Shown here one piece after another: positions 33,525 to 42,814 of a DNA stretch of 51,686 bases. Numbering within the stretch: position 1 is the first letter of the stretch; each line of letters begins with the position of its first letter. This DNA comes from Chitinophagaceae bacterium (GTDB taxonomy: Bacteria; Bacteroidota; Bacteroidia; Chitinophagales; Chitinophagaceae): the NCBI GenBank assembly GCA_016786785.1, contig JAEUVR010000270.1, forward strand, positions 1 to 51,686, read 5' to 3'. The position numbers and the translations under genes were made by a program. The notes beneath the pieces were generated by a model. The model was not told the DNA's origin, did not search any database, and was given only the letters and a program-made list of their open reading frames with translations.

Positions 33525-33540
33525 CTATTGTTTCGATTTG

Positions 33541-33625
33541 CGGAGAGAGAGGGATTCGAACCCCCGGACCTGTTACAGTCAACGGTTTTCAAGACCGCCG
33601 CATTAGACCGCTCTGCCATCTCTCC
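33541..33625 (-). tRNA. tRNA-Ser (anticodon TGA)
   Basis: An 85-base type-II tRNA. Acceptor arms GGAGAGA (minus-strand 5' end at 33625) and TCTCTCC pair; the anticodon loop CTTGAAA carries TGA between the GGCGG and CCGTT arms, and GGTTCGAATCC forms the T loop. The long variable arm fits serine. The discriminator is G and CCA is not encoded. It is the probable integration site of the island to its left. Confidence 0.95.
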
Positions 33626-33629
33626 GGCG

Positions 33630-33660
33630 CAAAAGTAATGGTTGCCAACCGCTCAGCAAA
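33630..33660 (-). promoter_or_regulatory. Promoter of tRNA-Ser
   Basis: On the minus strand 33657-33660 reads TTTG and 33630-33637 reads TACTTTTG, matching the Bacteroidota -33 TTTG and -7 TAnnTTTG elements with 19 bases between. Transcription would start close to the tRNA 5' end. This is the clearest promoter in the window. Confidence 0.8.
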
Positions 33661-34097
33661 AAAATCCTCCAAACGCTATTTAGATATAATAAATAATGAT
33701 GTAATCGGGCAGATATACCCAAACATCAGAAACCTTCAGGAAATTATCAATTGAGTGGAACTTCAATAAGCCATGTAGCGAATGGCCAATACCAGTCGAC
33801 CTACCTGTATGCCCCATCATATTTTACATTCAGTCAAGCGGGCCATAATAAAGCCGTCCCACACTTAGGCATTCCCACGTCCAATACAGTACCTCTGGCT
33901 TAAGCTCATTGCTAAGTAAACCGGAATATCCAAACTGTTCCATACCAATAACCTCCTCCGAACAGGCGGCATTGGAAATTGCCTTTTAACAGAGGTTTTC
34001 CCCATTTAACAGATTAACATAAATAATAGTCTGACTAAAAACCTGATATCTGCTCATTTTTTAAGAAATTTGCCATTCTATTTTAATTTATAACAAA
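33661..34097. other. Intergenic stretch ahead of the leucine operon
   Basis: This gap of about 440 bases separates tRNA-Ser from leuC. It must contain the leuC promoter, but I see no clean TTTG/TAnnTTTG pair, no leader peptide rich in leucine codons and no riboswitch. One short open stretch ends near 33903 and resembles no protein that I know. Confidence 0.4.
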
Positions 34098-35501
34098 ATG
34101 AGCAACTCACCGAGAACCCTATTTGACAAAGTATGGGATTCGCATGTAGTCCGTCATATTAAAAACGGACCTGATGTGTTATTTATTGATCGTCATTTTA
34201 TTCATGAAGTAACCAGCCCGGTAGCCTTTCTCGGGCTAAAGACCCGTGGACTATCCGTGCTATACCCGGAAAGAACATTTGCCACAGCCGACCATAATAC
34301 GCCGACCATCAACCAGCATCTGCCGGTCAAGGACCCGCTGTCTGCAGCCCAGTTGGACGCCCTGAAAAACAATTCAGCCAAATACGGCATTTCGCACTGG
34401 GGATTAGGCAACCCTAAAAATGGTATCGTCCATGTGATAGGGCCCGAAAACGGCATTACCCTGCCGGGTATGACCATCGTCTGCGGCGACTCGCATACGT
34501 CTACCCACGGCGCATTCGGCGCTATCGCATTCGGCATCGGCACCTCGGAAGTGGAAATGGCGCTGTCCTCCCAATGCATCATGCAGCCAAAAGCAAAAAA
34601 GATGCGTATCAATGTCAATGGCCAGTTACAGAAAGGAGTGCTGCCCAAAGACGTGATCCTTTATATTATTTCCCAGCTGACCGCCGCCGGCGCTACCGGA
34701 TATTTTGTGGAATATGCAGGAACCGTTTTTGAGCAAATGAGTATGGAGGGCCGTATGACCGTCTGTAATATGAGCATCGAAATGGGCGCCCGCGGAGGAA
34801 TGATCGCGCCGGATGACATTACTTTCTCCTATATTAAAGGGAAAGAGAAAGCGCCCAAGGGCGAAGCCTGGGACGAGGCCATGGCCTACTGGAAAACATT
34901 AAAGACCGATCCGGGCGCGCAGTTCGATAAAGAATATCATTTTGACGCGGCAGATATAGAGCCCATGATCACTTTCGGCACCAACCCGGGTATGGGTATC
35001 GGCATTTCCAACAGCATCCCCGTTTCTCATGAAACAGGAAGCGCAAAGTCCAGCTATGAAAAATCGCTGAACTATATGGGCTTCCACGAGAGCGAACCTA
35101 TGCTGGGCAAAAAAGTGGATTATGTTTTCATTGGCAGTTGTACCAACGGACGTATTGAAGATTTCCGCGCCTTCGCTTCTATCGTGAAGGGCCGGAAAAA
35201 AGCCGACCATGTTACCGCCTGGATCGTTCCGGGATCGCATACCGTTGAACAACAGATAAGGGAAGAAGGAATTCTGGATATCCTGACAGAAGCGGGATTT
35301 CAGCTGCGCCAACCGGGCTGCAGCGCCTGCCTCGCCATGAACGACGATAAGATACCCGCCGGCAAATATGCCGTGAGCACCAGCAACCGGAACTTCGAGG
35401 GCCGTCAAGGACCAGGAGCGCGCACCATGCTGGCCAGCCCGCTGGTAGCCGCCGCTGCGGCAGTAACCGGCGTAGTGACCGATCCCAGAAATCTTTTATA
35501 A
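34098..35501 (+). CDS. leuC: 3-isopropylmalate dehydratase large subunit
   Basis: A 467-residue aconitase-family enzyme. [26 protein letters not shown] and [11 protein letters not shown] supply the three cysteines that hold the 4Fe-4S cluster. With LeuD it moves the hydroxyl of 2-isopropylmalate to give 3-isopropylmalate in leucine synthesis. It is the first gene of a four-gene operon and lies 17 bases ahead of leuD. The length and motifs are normal. Confidence 0.97.
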   Translation: MSNSPRTLFDKVWDSHVVRHIKNGPDVLFIDRHFIHEVTSPVAFLGLKTRGLSVLYPERTFATADHNTPTINQHLPVKDPLSAAQLDALKNNSAKYGISHWGLGNPKNGIVHVIGPENGITLPGMTIVCGDSHTSTHGAFGAIAFGIGTSEVEMALSSQCIMQPKAKKMRINVNGQLQKGVLPKDVILYIISQLTAAGATGYFVEYAGTVFEQMSMEGRMTVCNMSIEMGARGGMIAPDDITFSYIKGKEKAPKGEAWDEAMAYWKTLKTDPGAQFDKEYHFDAADIEPMITFGTNPGMGIGISNSIPVSHETGSAKSSYEKSLNYMGFHESEPMLGKKVDYVFIGSCTNGRIEDFRAFASIVKGRKKADHVTAWIVPGSHTVEQQIREEGILDILTEAGFQLRQPGCSACLAMNDDKIPAGKYAVSTSNRNFEGRQGPGARTMLASPLVAAAAAVTGVVTDPRNLL

Positions 35502-35518
35502 TTCTAAAGAACAAAAAA

Positions 35519-36115
35519 ATGGCTTACGATAAATTTACCGTGTTGACCAGCTCGGCTGTTCCAATGCCCATTGAAAACGTGGATACAGACCAGATCATCC
35601 CTGCGCGCTTCTTAAAAGCTACAGAACGCAAGGGGTTTGGCGATAACCTGTTCCGCGACTGGAGATATAACGCCGATGACACCCCGAAACAGGATTTTAT
35701 TTTAAATAACCCTATCTACTCGGGGAAGATCCTGGTAGCGGGAAAGAATTTTGGAAGCGGCAGCAGCCGCGAACACGCTGCCTGGGCCATCTATGATTAT
35801 GGCTTCCGCTGCGTGATATCGAGCTTTTTCGCGGATATATTCAAAAACAACTCTCTGAATATCGGCATTTTACCCGCCCAGGTTTCGCCCGCATTCCTTG
35901 ATAAAATATTCAGCGCCATCGAAGCGGATCCCAATACGCCACTGGAAGTAAACCTGCCTCAGCAAACCATTACCATACTCGCCACCGGCGAAAAGGAATC
36001 CTTTGAGATCAATGATTATAAAAAGGATAACATGATGAACGGCTATGACGATATTGACTATTTGCAGGCTATGAAATCGGATATCCAGTCATTTGCCTCC
36101 GAGCGCTTATATTAA
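35519..36115 (+). CDS. leuD: 3-isopropylmalate dehydratase small subunit
   Basis: A 198-residue protein, the usual LeuD length. It has NVDTDQIIPARFLK near the start and the swivel-domain motif GKNFGSGSSREHAAWA. It binds LeuC to complete the isomerase. It starts 17 bases after leuC and ends 13 bases before the synthase gene. Confidence 0.97.
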   Translation: MAYDKFTVLTSSAVPMPIENVDTDQIIPARFLKATERKGFGDNLFRDWRYNADDTPKQDFILNNPIYSGKILVAGKNFGSGSSREHAAWAIYDYGFRCVISSFFADIFKNNSLNIGILPAQVSPAFLDKIFSAIEADPNTPLEVNLPQQTITILATGEKESFEINDYKKDNMMNGYDDIDYLQAMKSDIQSFASERLY

Positions 36116-36128
36116 TTGTATACAGTAA

Positions 36129-37664
36129 ATGAATACTAACCCCGAGAGCAGACCGCGCAGCATCGAAATAATGGATACCACCCTCCGCGATGGCGAACAA
36201 ACCAGCGGAGTGTCTTTCTCTTCTTCGGAAAAGCTGACAATTGCGCAATTGTTACTGACCGAAGTAAAAGTAGACCGTATTGAAATTGCTTCCGCGCGCG
36301 TTTCCGAAGGGGAGTTTGACGCCGTTAAAAAGATTGCCGAATGGGCTGAAGCCAACGGCCTCTTGAATAAGGTAGAAGTGCTGACCTTTGTAGACGGCGA
36401 CGTCTCCGTAAAATGGATGGAACAGGCCGGAGCAAAGGTAATGAACCTCCTTACCAAAGGTTCCTTAAACCATCTGACCCATCAACTAAAGAAAAAACCT
36501 GAAGAACATTTTGCCGATGTCGCCAGCGTGTTGGCTCTCGCAAAAAAGAAAGGCCTTGAAGCCAATGTGTACCTGGAAGACTGGAGCAACGGCATGCGGC
36601 AGTCAAGGGATTATGTATTACAATACCTCGATTTTCTGCAGACCCAGCCCATCAGGCGGATCATGCTTCCCGATACCCTCGGGATCCTCACGCCGCAGGA
36701 AGTATTTGATTATGTTTCGCTTATTGTTAAACGTTATCCCAAAGCGCATATCGACTTCCACGCGCACAATGATTACGATCTCGGCACCGCCAATGTCCTG
36801 GAGGGCGTCAGAGCGGGCGCGCATGGTTTGCACCTGACCATTAACGGCATGGGAGAAAGAGCCGGAAACGCTCCCCTGGCCAGCGCCATTGCCGTACTGA
36901 ACGATTTTATGCCCCAGGTCAAAACGGGAGTGTCGGAAAAATCATTATATACCGTCAGCAAACTGGTAGAGAACTTTTCCGGATTCCGCATCCCCGCCAA
37001 CAAACCGATCGTCGGCGAAAACGTATTTACGCAAACAGCCGGCATACATGCCGACGGCGACAAAAAAAACAAATTATATTTCAGCGAACTGATGCCCGAA
37101 CGCTTCGGGCGCCAGCGCAAATACGCCCTTGGAAAAACCAGTGGCAAAGCCAATATCGAAAATAACCTGCAACAGCTGGGCATCCAGCTATCGGATGAAG
37201 ACCTGAAAAAAGTGACGCAGCGCATCATCGATCTGGGCGACCGGAAAGAAACTGTTACCCAGGCCGATCTGCCATACATTATTTCCGACGTGCTCGACAG
37301 CAGCGCTATTGAAGATAAAGTGCGCATTGAAAACTACCTGCTGACGCACGCCAAAAACCTACATCCCTCGGTTACCATAAAAGTATGCCTGAACGGGGAA
37401 CTGTTTGAGGAACAGGCGCAGGGCGACGGCCAGTACGACGCTTTTATGAACGCCTTGAAAAAAGTGTACAAACTCCAGAAGATAGAATTGCCCTTGCTAA
37501 CCGATTATGCGGTGCGCATCCCTCCCGGCGGTAAAAGCGACGCCCTATGCGAAACCATTATCACCTGGAAACACCAGAATAAGGAATTTAAAACGAGGGG
37601 ACTGGACAGCGATCAAACCGTATCGGCTATAAAAGCTACTCAGAAAATGCTAAACATTATTTAG
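36129..37664 (+). CDS. 2-isopropylmalate/citramalate synthase-family protein (LeuA-type with regulatory domain)
   Basis: A 511-residue enzyme of the DRE-TIM synthase family. MDTTLRDGEQTSGVSFS supplies the metal and catalytic residues, DFHAHNDYDLG the metal-binding histidines and NGMGERAGN the third motif. The C-terminal part (from about 390, ENYLLTHAKNLHPSVTIKV) fits the LeuA regulatory domain that binds leucine or isoleucine. The product is either 2-isopropylmalate or citramalate. Its place between leuD and leuB favours leucine synthesis, but GEQTSGV differs from GEQSPG of classical LeuA and a citramalate synthase is not excluded. Confidence 0.9.
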   Translation: MNTNPESRPRSIEIMDTTLRDGEQTSGVSFSSSEKLTIAQLLLTEVKVDRIEIASARVSEGEFDAVKKIAEWAEANGLLNKVEVLTFVDGDVSVKWMEQAGAKVMNLLTKGSLNHLTHQLKKKPEEHFADVASVLALAKKKGLEANVYLEDWSNGMRQSRDYVLQYLDFLQTQPIRRIMLPDTLGILTPQEVFDYVSLIVKRYPKAHIDFHAHNDYDLGTANVLEGVRAGAHGLHLTINGMGERAGNAPLASAIAVLNDFMPQVKTGVSEKSLYTVSKLVENFSGFRIPANKPIVGENVFTQTAGIHADGDKKNKLYFSELMPERFGRQRKYALGKTSGKANIENNLQQLGIQLSDEDLKKVTQRIIDLGDRKETVTQADLPYIISDVLDSSAIEDKVRIENYLLTHAKNLHPSVTIKVCLNGELFEEQAQGDGQYDAFMNALKKVYKLQKIELPLLTDYAVRIPPGGKSDALCETIITWKHQNKEFKTRGLDSDQTVSAIKATQKMLNII

Positions 37665-37704
37665 AGCCCCCAGATCATTCAAAAAATTTCATAAACAAAA
37701 CAGC

Positions 37705-38784
37705 ATGGCTACCAAACACATTTTAATCGTTCCCGGCGATGGCATCGGACAGGAAGTTACTACGGAAGGAAAACGCGTATTAGAAAAAATCGCTTCTGTA
37801 TTCGGGCATACATTCAGTTTTGATGAAGCGCTCGTGGGACACGCAGCCATTGAAGCGACCGGAGATCCGCTTCCGGCTGAAACGCTGGATAAAATGAAAA
37901 AGTCCGACGCTATCCTGTTTGGCGCCGTCGGCCACCCAAAATACGATAACGATCCCTCCGCTAAGGTCAGACCGGAACAGGGCCTGCTGAGAATGCGCAA
38001 GGAGCTGGGCTTGTACGCCAACCTGCGACCCATCAAGCTTTTTGACGAGCTGCTGAGCGCCTCCAGTATCAAACCGGAGATACTGAAAGGAGCCGATATC
38101 CTGTTTTTCAGAGAACTTACCGGCGATATTTATTTCGGCGAAAAAGGCCGCAAAAACAATGGAGACACCGCTTTTGACATTGCAGAATATAGCCGTTATG
38201 AAGTGGAGCGCATTGGACGTAAAGCTTTCGAAGCCGCCCGCACCAGGAGTAAAAGATTATGCTCGGTAGACAAGGCCAATGTTATTGAAACCTCGCGCTT
38301 ATGGAGAGAAGTCATTCAGAAACTGGCCTTGGAATATCCCGACGTAACCGTAGATCATCAGTTTGTAGACGCAACCGCAATGCTGCTGATCAAGGATCCC
38401 CGCCGGTTCGACGTGGTGGTTACGGCTAATTTATTTGGCGATATCCTGACCGACGAAGCTTCACAGATCGCCGGTTCAATGGGTATGCTGGCCAGCGCCT
38501 CTATCGGAGACGGCCCCGGCGTATATGAGCCGATCCATGGCTCCGCGCATGATATCACCGGCAAGGGAATAGCCAACCCGCTGGCTTCTATCCTGTCTGC
38601 CGCCTTATTGCTGGATATTTCGTTTGGTCTGAAAGCCGAATCAAACGCCGTGATCAAAGCGGTAGAAGCGTTGCTGAAAGAGGGATTCCGTTCCGCGGAT
38701 ATCGCAGACGCCAATACGCCGGCCGACAAAATACTGAATACCGCCGCTATCGGAGAAGAAGTATTGAAACGCATCGGCAAGTAA
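37705..38784 (+). CDS. leuB: 3-isopropylmalate dehydrogenase
   Basis: A 359-residue NAD-dependent oxidative decarboxylase. LRMRKELGLYANLRPIK carries the substrate arginines; VTANLFGDILTDEASQIAGS and EPIHGSAHDITGKGIANP bind metal and NAD. It forms the keto acid precursor of leucine. It is the last gene of the operon, 40 bases after the synthase gene and 19 bases before a strong terminator. No ilv or second leuA gene is in the window. Confidence 0.97.
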   Translation: MATKHILIVPGDGIGQEVTTEGKRVLEKIASVFGHTFSFDEALVGHAAIEATGDPLPAETLDKMKKSDAILFGAVGHPKYDNDPSAKVRPEQGLLRMRKELGLYANLRPIKLFDELLSASSIKPEILKGADILFFRELTGDIYFGEKGRKNNGDTAFDIAEYSRYEVERIGRKAFEAARTRSKRLCSVDKANVIETSRLWREVIQKLALEYPDVTVDHQFVDATAMLLIKDPRRFDVVVTANLFGDILTDEASQIAGSMGMLASASIGDGPGVYEPIHGSAHDITGKGIANPLASILSAALLLDISFGLKAESNAVIKAVEALLKEGFRSADIADANTPADKILNTAAIGEEVLKRIGK

Positions 38785-38803
38785 TACTGAATCATATCAA
38801 ACC

Positions 38804-38850
38804 AAAAGCCTCAGTCCATAGCAATCCCTGCTCCGGACTGAGGCTTTTTT
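38804..38850 (+). terminator. Terminator of the leucine operon
   Basis: Arms AAAAGCCTCAGTCC (38804-38817) and GGACTGAGGCTTTT (38835-38848) pair perfectly over 14 bases, followed by TT. It directly follows leuB. The remaining 200 bases before the GLPGLI gene hold no gene I can recognise. Confidence 0.92.
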
Positions 38851-39058
38851 ATTGGCTCGCTCACTGCAAGCCCTTATATGCCTCTTAAAACACCATTCGA
38901 CCCTTCCAAAAGAAAAAAATGCTTCTCCAAAAAAAGAAAACGCTCATCTCACAACAATTTTCGGGGAGACCCTATTTATAGCTTGGGAGGCTGTATGCCC
39001 CTGGTTAATTAACGATGACAAAAAATATATCAGTCAGGGTTCTCGCTAAACGCCTTTC

Positions 39059-39790
39059 CTACAACATCATCTGCCACTGCATACTTTGAGATCTTTCTCC
39101 GTATCCTTTGATGATGGCGCTCAATTTCTCCCTGAACTCAGTCCCGGTAAACTTATCGCCTCTGCGGGGAGGCGCTAAATCTTTCTCCGACACCTCCGCC
39201 AATTGCAGTTTGGTCGCATACCAGGTGGTATGCATTTTCGGAATGGCAATACCCAAAATCATTCCCGGCAAACCGGCAAATGATTCGGGGCCTCCGCTGG
39301 CCAATATCTCATCCGTATAAAAAGCAATAACAACGATCGAATCCATGATCCTGCCCACTGCCTTACGGCAATCGAAACCGGCGATATTCCTTATCTCCTC
39401 CCCGATCTTCCATTCGATCTTCCGGATCGAATCCGTGATCAGATAAGCATTTCCGTAAATATTTTTTTGAGTGACGGATTGCGCAACATCCAGATCTGAA
39501 GCAATGATATTATCCCCGTCGAACAAGCCCCAGTAAACGTTCTGGCGCGTCTCAGGAACTCTACCCCGTTTATACAAGGTCTTATGTTTATCAAAGCTCA
39601 GGTCAAAATAAAAAGTTATGAATTTAGGAACCGAATTCTTCGCCATCCTATCCCAGGCATTGTCATCATCCATCAAGGCATGTTGGTTGGTTTTGCGCTC
39701 GTACTCAATTTTACCTTTGGAAATAAACTGGCAGAAGACGCCGGACGAAAAGCCCGACAACGCCAATACAAGTAGCGCCCTGGTTATCAT
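39059..39790 (-). CDS. GLPGLI-family protein
   Basis: A 243-residue exported protein with an N-terminal signal (residues 1-20, ending SGVFCQF). The motif FAGLPGMILGIAIP names the family, and the segment YLITDSIRKIEWKIGEEIRNIAGFDC is its usual core. The function is unknown; members often follow an outer-membrane barrel gene. Here it directly follows such a gene with a 2-base gap, so the two probably act together. Confidence 0.88.
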   Translation of the reverse strand: MITRALLVLALSGFSSGVFCQFISKGKIEYERKTNQHALMDDDNAWDRMAKNSVPKFITFYFDLSFDKHKTLYKRGRVPETRQNVYWGLFDGDNIIASDLDVAQSVTQKNIYGNAYLITDSIRKIEWKIGEEIRNIAGFDCRKAVGRIMDSIVVIAFYTDEILASGGPESFAGLPGMILGIAIPKMHTTWYATKLQLAEVSEKDLAPPRRGDKFTGTEFREKLSAIIKGYGERSQSMQWQMML

Positions 39791-39792
39791 GG

Positions 39793-42564
39793 CTATGGGT
39801 TATTGTTTTTAGTAAAATTGTACAGGAAAGAAAGCATAAAATACCGGCGGAAGGTATCATACGTTCTTTCCGATATAAAATTCGTTTGCACATTCCTGTT
39901 GAATCCTATGTTCTGGTCAAGAATATCAAAAGCGGAAAACCTGACGATACCCGCATTGTTCTTCAGGAATTTCCTATCGATCCGGGCATTCCACCGGATA
40001 GCATTATTATTACGATCAAAGGCTTCTGTTTTTTGACGGAGATTGAAATTACAATCCGTATTAAACTCTATTTTCAAAGGCAGCGTCAGGTTCACGCTTA
40101 CGCGATGGTTCTGCGTAAAAAAATGAGTGGTTTCATCAGGTCGGATAGAGGAGCGGGAAGTAGTGTACCCGATATTAGGAGCCAGGTTTATATCATATTT
40201 TTTATCCTTATTCCACCGGATATTTATTCCGCCGCCTACATAAGACGAACGACTACGGTTCTCCAATCCATTAACAAAATTGGTATTGCGCGAAAAATTG
40301 GCATTCGCGTTAACTCCTATACCTATTCCAAGATCTCTTAACCGTTTACCGTAATATCCATATAGATAAGCCGAATTATTCCCTCTTACATTTACCGGCT
40401 GCGAAAGTCTCTTGCCCAGCGCATCTATAAAATTGTTTGTGCTGAAATCATTTGCCGTGGCATTATAACCCAGATTCATAAAGACGCTACGCTCGGACAA
40501 TAACTTATAGTTCGAGAAAACAAGCGAAAAACGATTTCTGAAAGCCTGCTTCAGATCCGGGTTGCCAATGCGCTGGTTCAGTTGATCCGTATTATCCTTA
40601 ACAGGCTGCAACTGCTCGACAGTAGGAGCGACGGTATTGCCATTATAATTAAACCAGATATTGCCAAGCCCGGGGATTGTGCCATTCAAATTTGCCCGGG
40701 GAGAAAAATTAAGGAAATGGTAAGCCAGAGAAGTATCGACCATCAGGTCTCTCCGGTTAAAATCCGCCCGGGATACATTACCGCCAAATGAAAAGGTTAT
40801 TTTTTTCGGCTTTGCATACCGGTAACTAATACCCGCAGAATTCGTAAGCACATTAAGGGCATAATTATTGGTCAGCGAATCAATAATATCATCATATTTA
40901 TCCTGGCCGCCATTCAGCTTTCCCAAGGCGGTAATAGCCGAATTCGCGTGATTATTGATCAACCCATAATTAAATTCAAGGATAGAGATCGGAGATAGGG
41001 GCTCCGTATAAACAATGCGGGAATTAATAACAGATGAACTATTATCTCTTAGCTTTTGCTGATCCGTTGTTTCTTCGTCTTTTACCGATCCGAATGCATC
41101 GAAATACTGGTAGTTGGCGCGTAAGAAGCCAACGGACTCCGAAGCGCCATATCTCTGGGTTACGTTAAGAGAAATCGTACGCCCGGGCTTTTTTAATTTT
41201 TTTCGATACAATAAAGCAAGATTGAGGTTTTTCTCGTCCATATCGGAGGAAGTATGCCTCTCGCTTCTGTTCACGGCTTTTTCAAACTTATCCAGGGATG
41301 CGGTAGAAACATCATTCAAGGATAGCGATTTACCGATATACCCCTTTCCATTGATCTTAATACTGGAGGATGAATCGAGCTGGTATTCATAAGTTCCATT
41401 GACCGTATGCCGGTCCCTGCTGCTGAAGCTGCTCCCTTTCTCGTCCTGGTAGTACAGGGTATCCGGCAGGATATACTTGCTAAACAACCCGCCGACGCCT
41501 TCCGTATTCAACTTCTTATACTGATAGGAAGAATTTAGTTTCAGCTTGTCCTCATTCCATTTATTGGAATACAAACCGCCTGCATTCCATCCCTTGGGCA
41601 GGCCCTGCCCGTAAAAACCGCCATCTTCAAATTGATCATAGTTGTCGCCATCGATATAAGCCATGTCTCCATCATAGTTTATCGGCATATCCTGGTTAGT
41701 CCCATATTGCATATTTTCATCCCAGTTCAACCCTGTCCTCCCGGTGTTGGACATCACCCCAAACACCGATAATTTCCGCTTGCCCCGGAATGCATTGATC
41801 ATGGCGGTATTGTTCCAGTACTTTTGACCGTCCGATCCCAGCTCCAGCTTGCCAAAATATCCTTTCTTCCGGTTTTCCTTTAATTTCAGATCGATCGTTT
41901 TCTGTTTCTGTCCGTCGTCGACGCCGGTAAAAACCGCCTGATCGCTTTTTTTATCGTATACCTGTACTTTGTCTATCGCATCCGAGAGCATGTTCTGGGT
42001 AACCACTGTAGGGTCGTCGCTGAAAAACTCCTCTCCATCTACCAGTACTTTCTGAACGGTTTCCCCATGCGCGGTTATCTTCCCATCCTTATCTACCTGT
42101 ATGCCCGGCAGCTTTTTTAACAGGTCCTCTACCGTAGCGCCATCGCTCAGGTAAAAACTATCCGCCTTGTATTCAATGGTATCGCCTTTCATGCGAATGG
42201 CGGCGGCGTTGGTAATGATCACTTCCTGCAGCAACTGGCTTCGAAGGGTCATAAAAATATTTCCCAAATCTATCGGCGCGTCTTTTATTTCCAGTTGATC
42301 CACATAGTCGGCATATCGGGGATGGGTAACCATCAGGATAAACTTGCCCGAAGGCAATGATTCAATGAGGAATTTCCCTTGCTGATCGCTTCGGGTATAT
42401 TTAACCAATACGGAATCTGTCTTTCTCAATACCGCTATAACGGTATTGGACAAATGTTTGCTTTCGCTGGAATCTACAATATTACCGCTAAGACCCTGCT
42501 GAGCGTACGCGCTTTGCCATAAACCGCCAACCATTATCAGCAAACAGAAATACAGTCTTTTCAT
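39793..42564 (-). CDS. TonB-dependent-receptor-like outer-membrane beta-barrel protein
   Basis: A protein of about 923 residues from the ATG at 42564 (MKRLYFCLLIMVGGLW), where a signal peptide starts; the longer frame from 42612 adds 16 residues ahead of the signal. It has an N-terminal carboxypeptidase-regulatory-like domain (GNIVDSSESKHL, then GKFLIESLPSGKFIL), a plug with LLKKLPGIQVDKDGKIT and VQKVLVDGEEFFSDDP, and a barrel ending SFLYNFTKNN. This resembles the outer-membrane beta-barrel group that pairs with GLPGLI proteins. The ligand is unknown. Confidence 0.88.
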   Translation of the reverse strand: MKRLYFCLLIMVGGLWQSAYAQQGLSGNIVDSSESKHLSNTVIAVLRKTDSVLVKYTRSDQQGKFLIESLPSGKFILMVTHPRYADYVDQLEIKDAPIDLGNIFMTLRSQLLQEVIITNAAAIRMKGDTIEYKADSFYLSDGATVEDLLKKLPGIQVDKDGKITAHGETVQKVLVDGEEFFSDDPTVVTQNMLSDAIDKVQVYDKKSDQAVFTGVDDGQKQKTIDLKLKENRKKGYFGKLELGSDGQKYWNNTAMINAFRGKRKLSVFGVMSNTGRTGLNWDENMQYGTNQDMPINYDGDMAYIDGDNYDQFEDGGFYGQGLPKGWNAGGLYSNKWNEDKLKLNSSYQYKKLNTEGVGGLFSKYILPDTLYYQDEKGSSFSSRDRHTVNGTYEYQLDSSSSIKINGKGYIGKSLSLNDVSTASLDKFEKAVNRSERHTSSDMDEKNLNLALLYRKKLKKPGRTISLNVTQRYGASESVGFLRANYQYFDAFGSVKDEETTDQQKLRDNSSSVINSRIVYTEPLSPISILEFNYGLINNHANSAITALGKLNGGQDKYDDIIDSLTNNYALNVLTNSAGISYRYAKPKKITFSFGGNVSRADFNRRDLMVDTSLAYHFLNFSPRANLNGTIPGLGNIWFNYNGNTVAPTVEQLQPVKDNTDQLNQRIGNPDLKQAFRNRFSLVFSNYKLLSERSVFMNLGYNATANDFSTNNFIDALGKRLSQPVNVRGNNSAYLYGYYGKRLRDLGIGIGVNANANFSRNTNFVNGLENRSRSSYVGGGINIRWNKDKKYDINLAPNIGYTTSRSSIRPDETTHFFTQNHRVSVNLTLPLKIEFNTDCNFNLRQKTEAFDRNNNAIRWNARIDRKFLKNNAGIVRFSAFDILDQNIGFNRNVQTNFISERTYDTFRRYFMLSFLYNFTKNNNP

Positions 42565-42677
42565 CAGTATAGATTCAGGAGGGATAAATGAAGATCTTAA
42601 ATACTGATTCAAATATTAATAAAATATTGTCAAACAGGCAAATATAAAATATCAATTACATGATTAACACAAATAAA

Positions 42678-42713
42678 CCCACTCCGGATAATGTTAACAT
42701 TATCCGGAGTGGG
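42678..42713. terminator. 36-bp perfect palindrome after the PorV gene
   Basis: The sequence is exactly self-complementary over 36 bases, centred on GTTAAC, and begins CCCACTCCGG. It lies about 100 bases downstream of the porV-like stop and ahead of the barrel gene; TTTATTTG follows on the minus strand. It fits a bidirectional terminator or a cruciform. Confidence 0.65.
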
Positions 42714-42814
42714 CGTACAAAAAGTATTTTAAATCACTGGAAGCCTAAGGCTGGTAATTGCGCATATAAAGCGCCGGCATATAGTATCCTATTAAATAAT
42801 TTTTCATTATACAT

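Larger units (their letters stand above)
28619..33625. mobile_element. Small genomic island or remnant inserted at the tRNA-Ser 3' end
   Basis: The roughly 5-kb segment carries hipBA, an NA37-type protein, a broken membrane-protein gene, a truncated gene and an integrase remnant, all on the minus strand, next to tRNA-Ser. The last 13 bases of the tRNA, as read on the plus strand (33542-33554), recur in the same orientation at 28650-28662. A 23-base sequence recurs with one mismatch at 28619-28641 and 33388-33410. This is the pattern left by site-specific integration at a tRNA gene. The integrase is now incomplete, so the element is probably immobile. Confidence 0.6.

Noticed and set aside
33422-33534. 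MITE-like element with AAACAATAG ends
   Set aside because: The hairpins are better explained as a bidirectional terminator after tRNA-Ser; no target duplication is visible.
33346-33754. Open frames on both strands across the tRNA-Ser region
   Set aside because: They run through the tRNA and its terminator hairpins, so they are accidental.
36129-37664. Naming the synthase cimA or leuA
   Set aside because: Motifs and neighbours cannot separate citramalate from isopropylmalate synthase, so no symbol is given.
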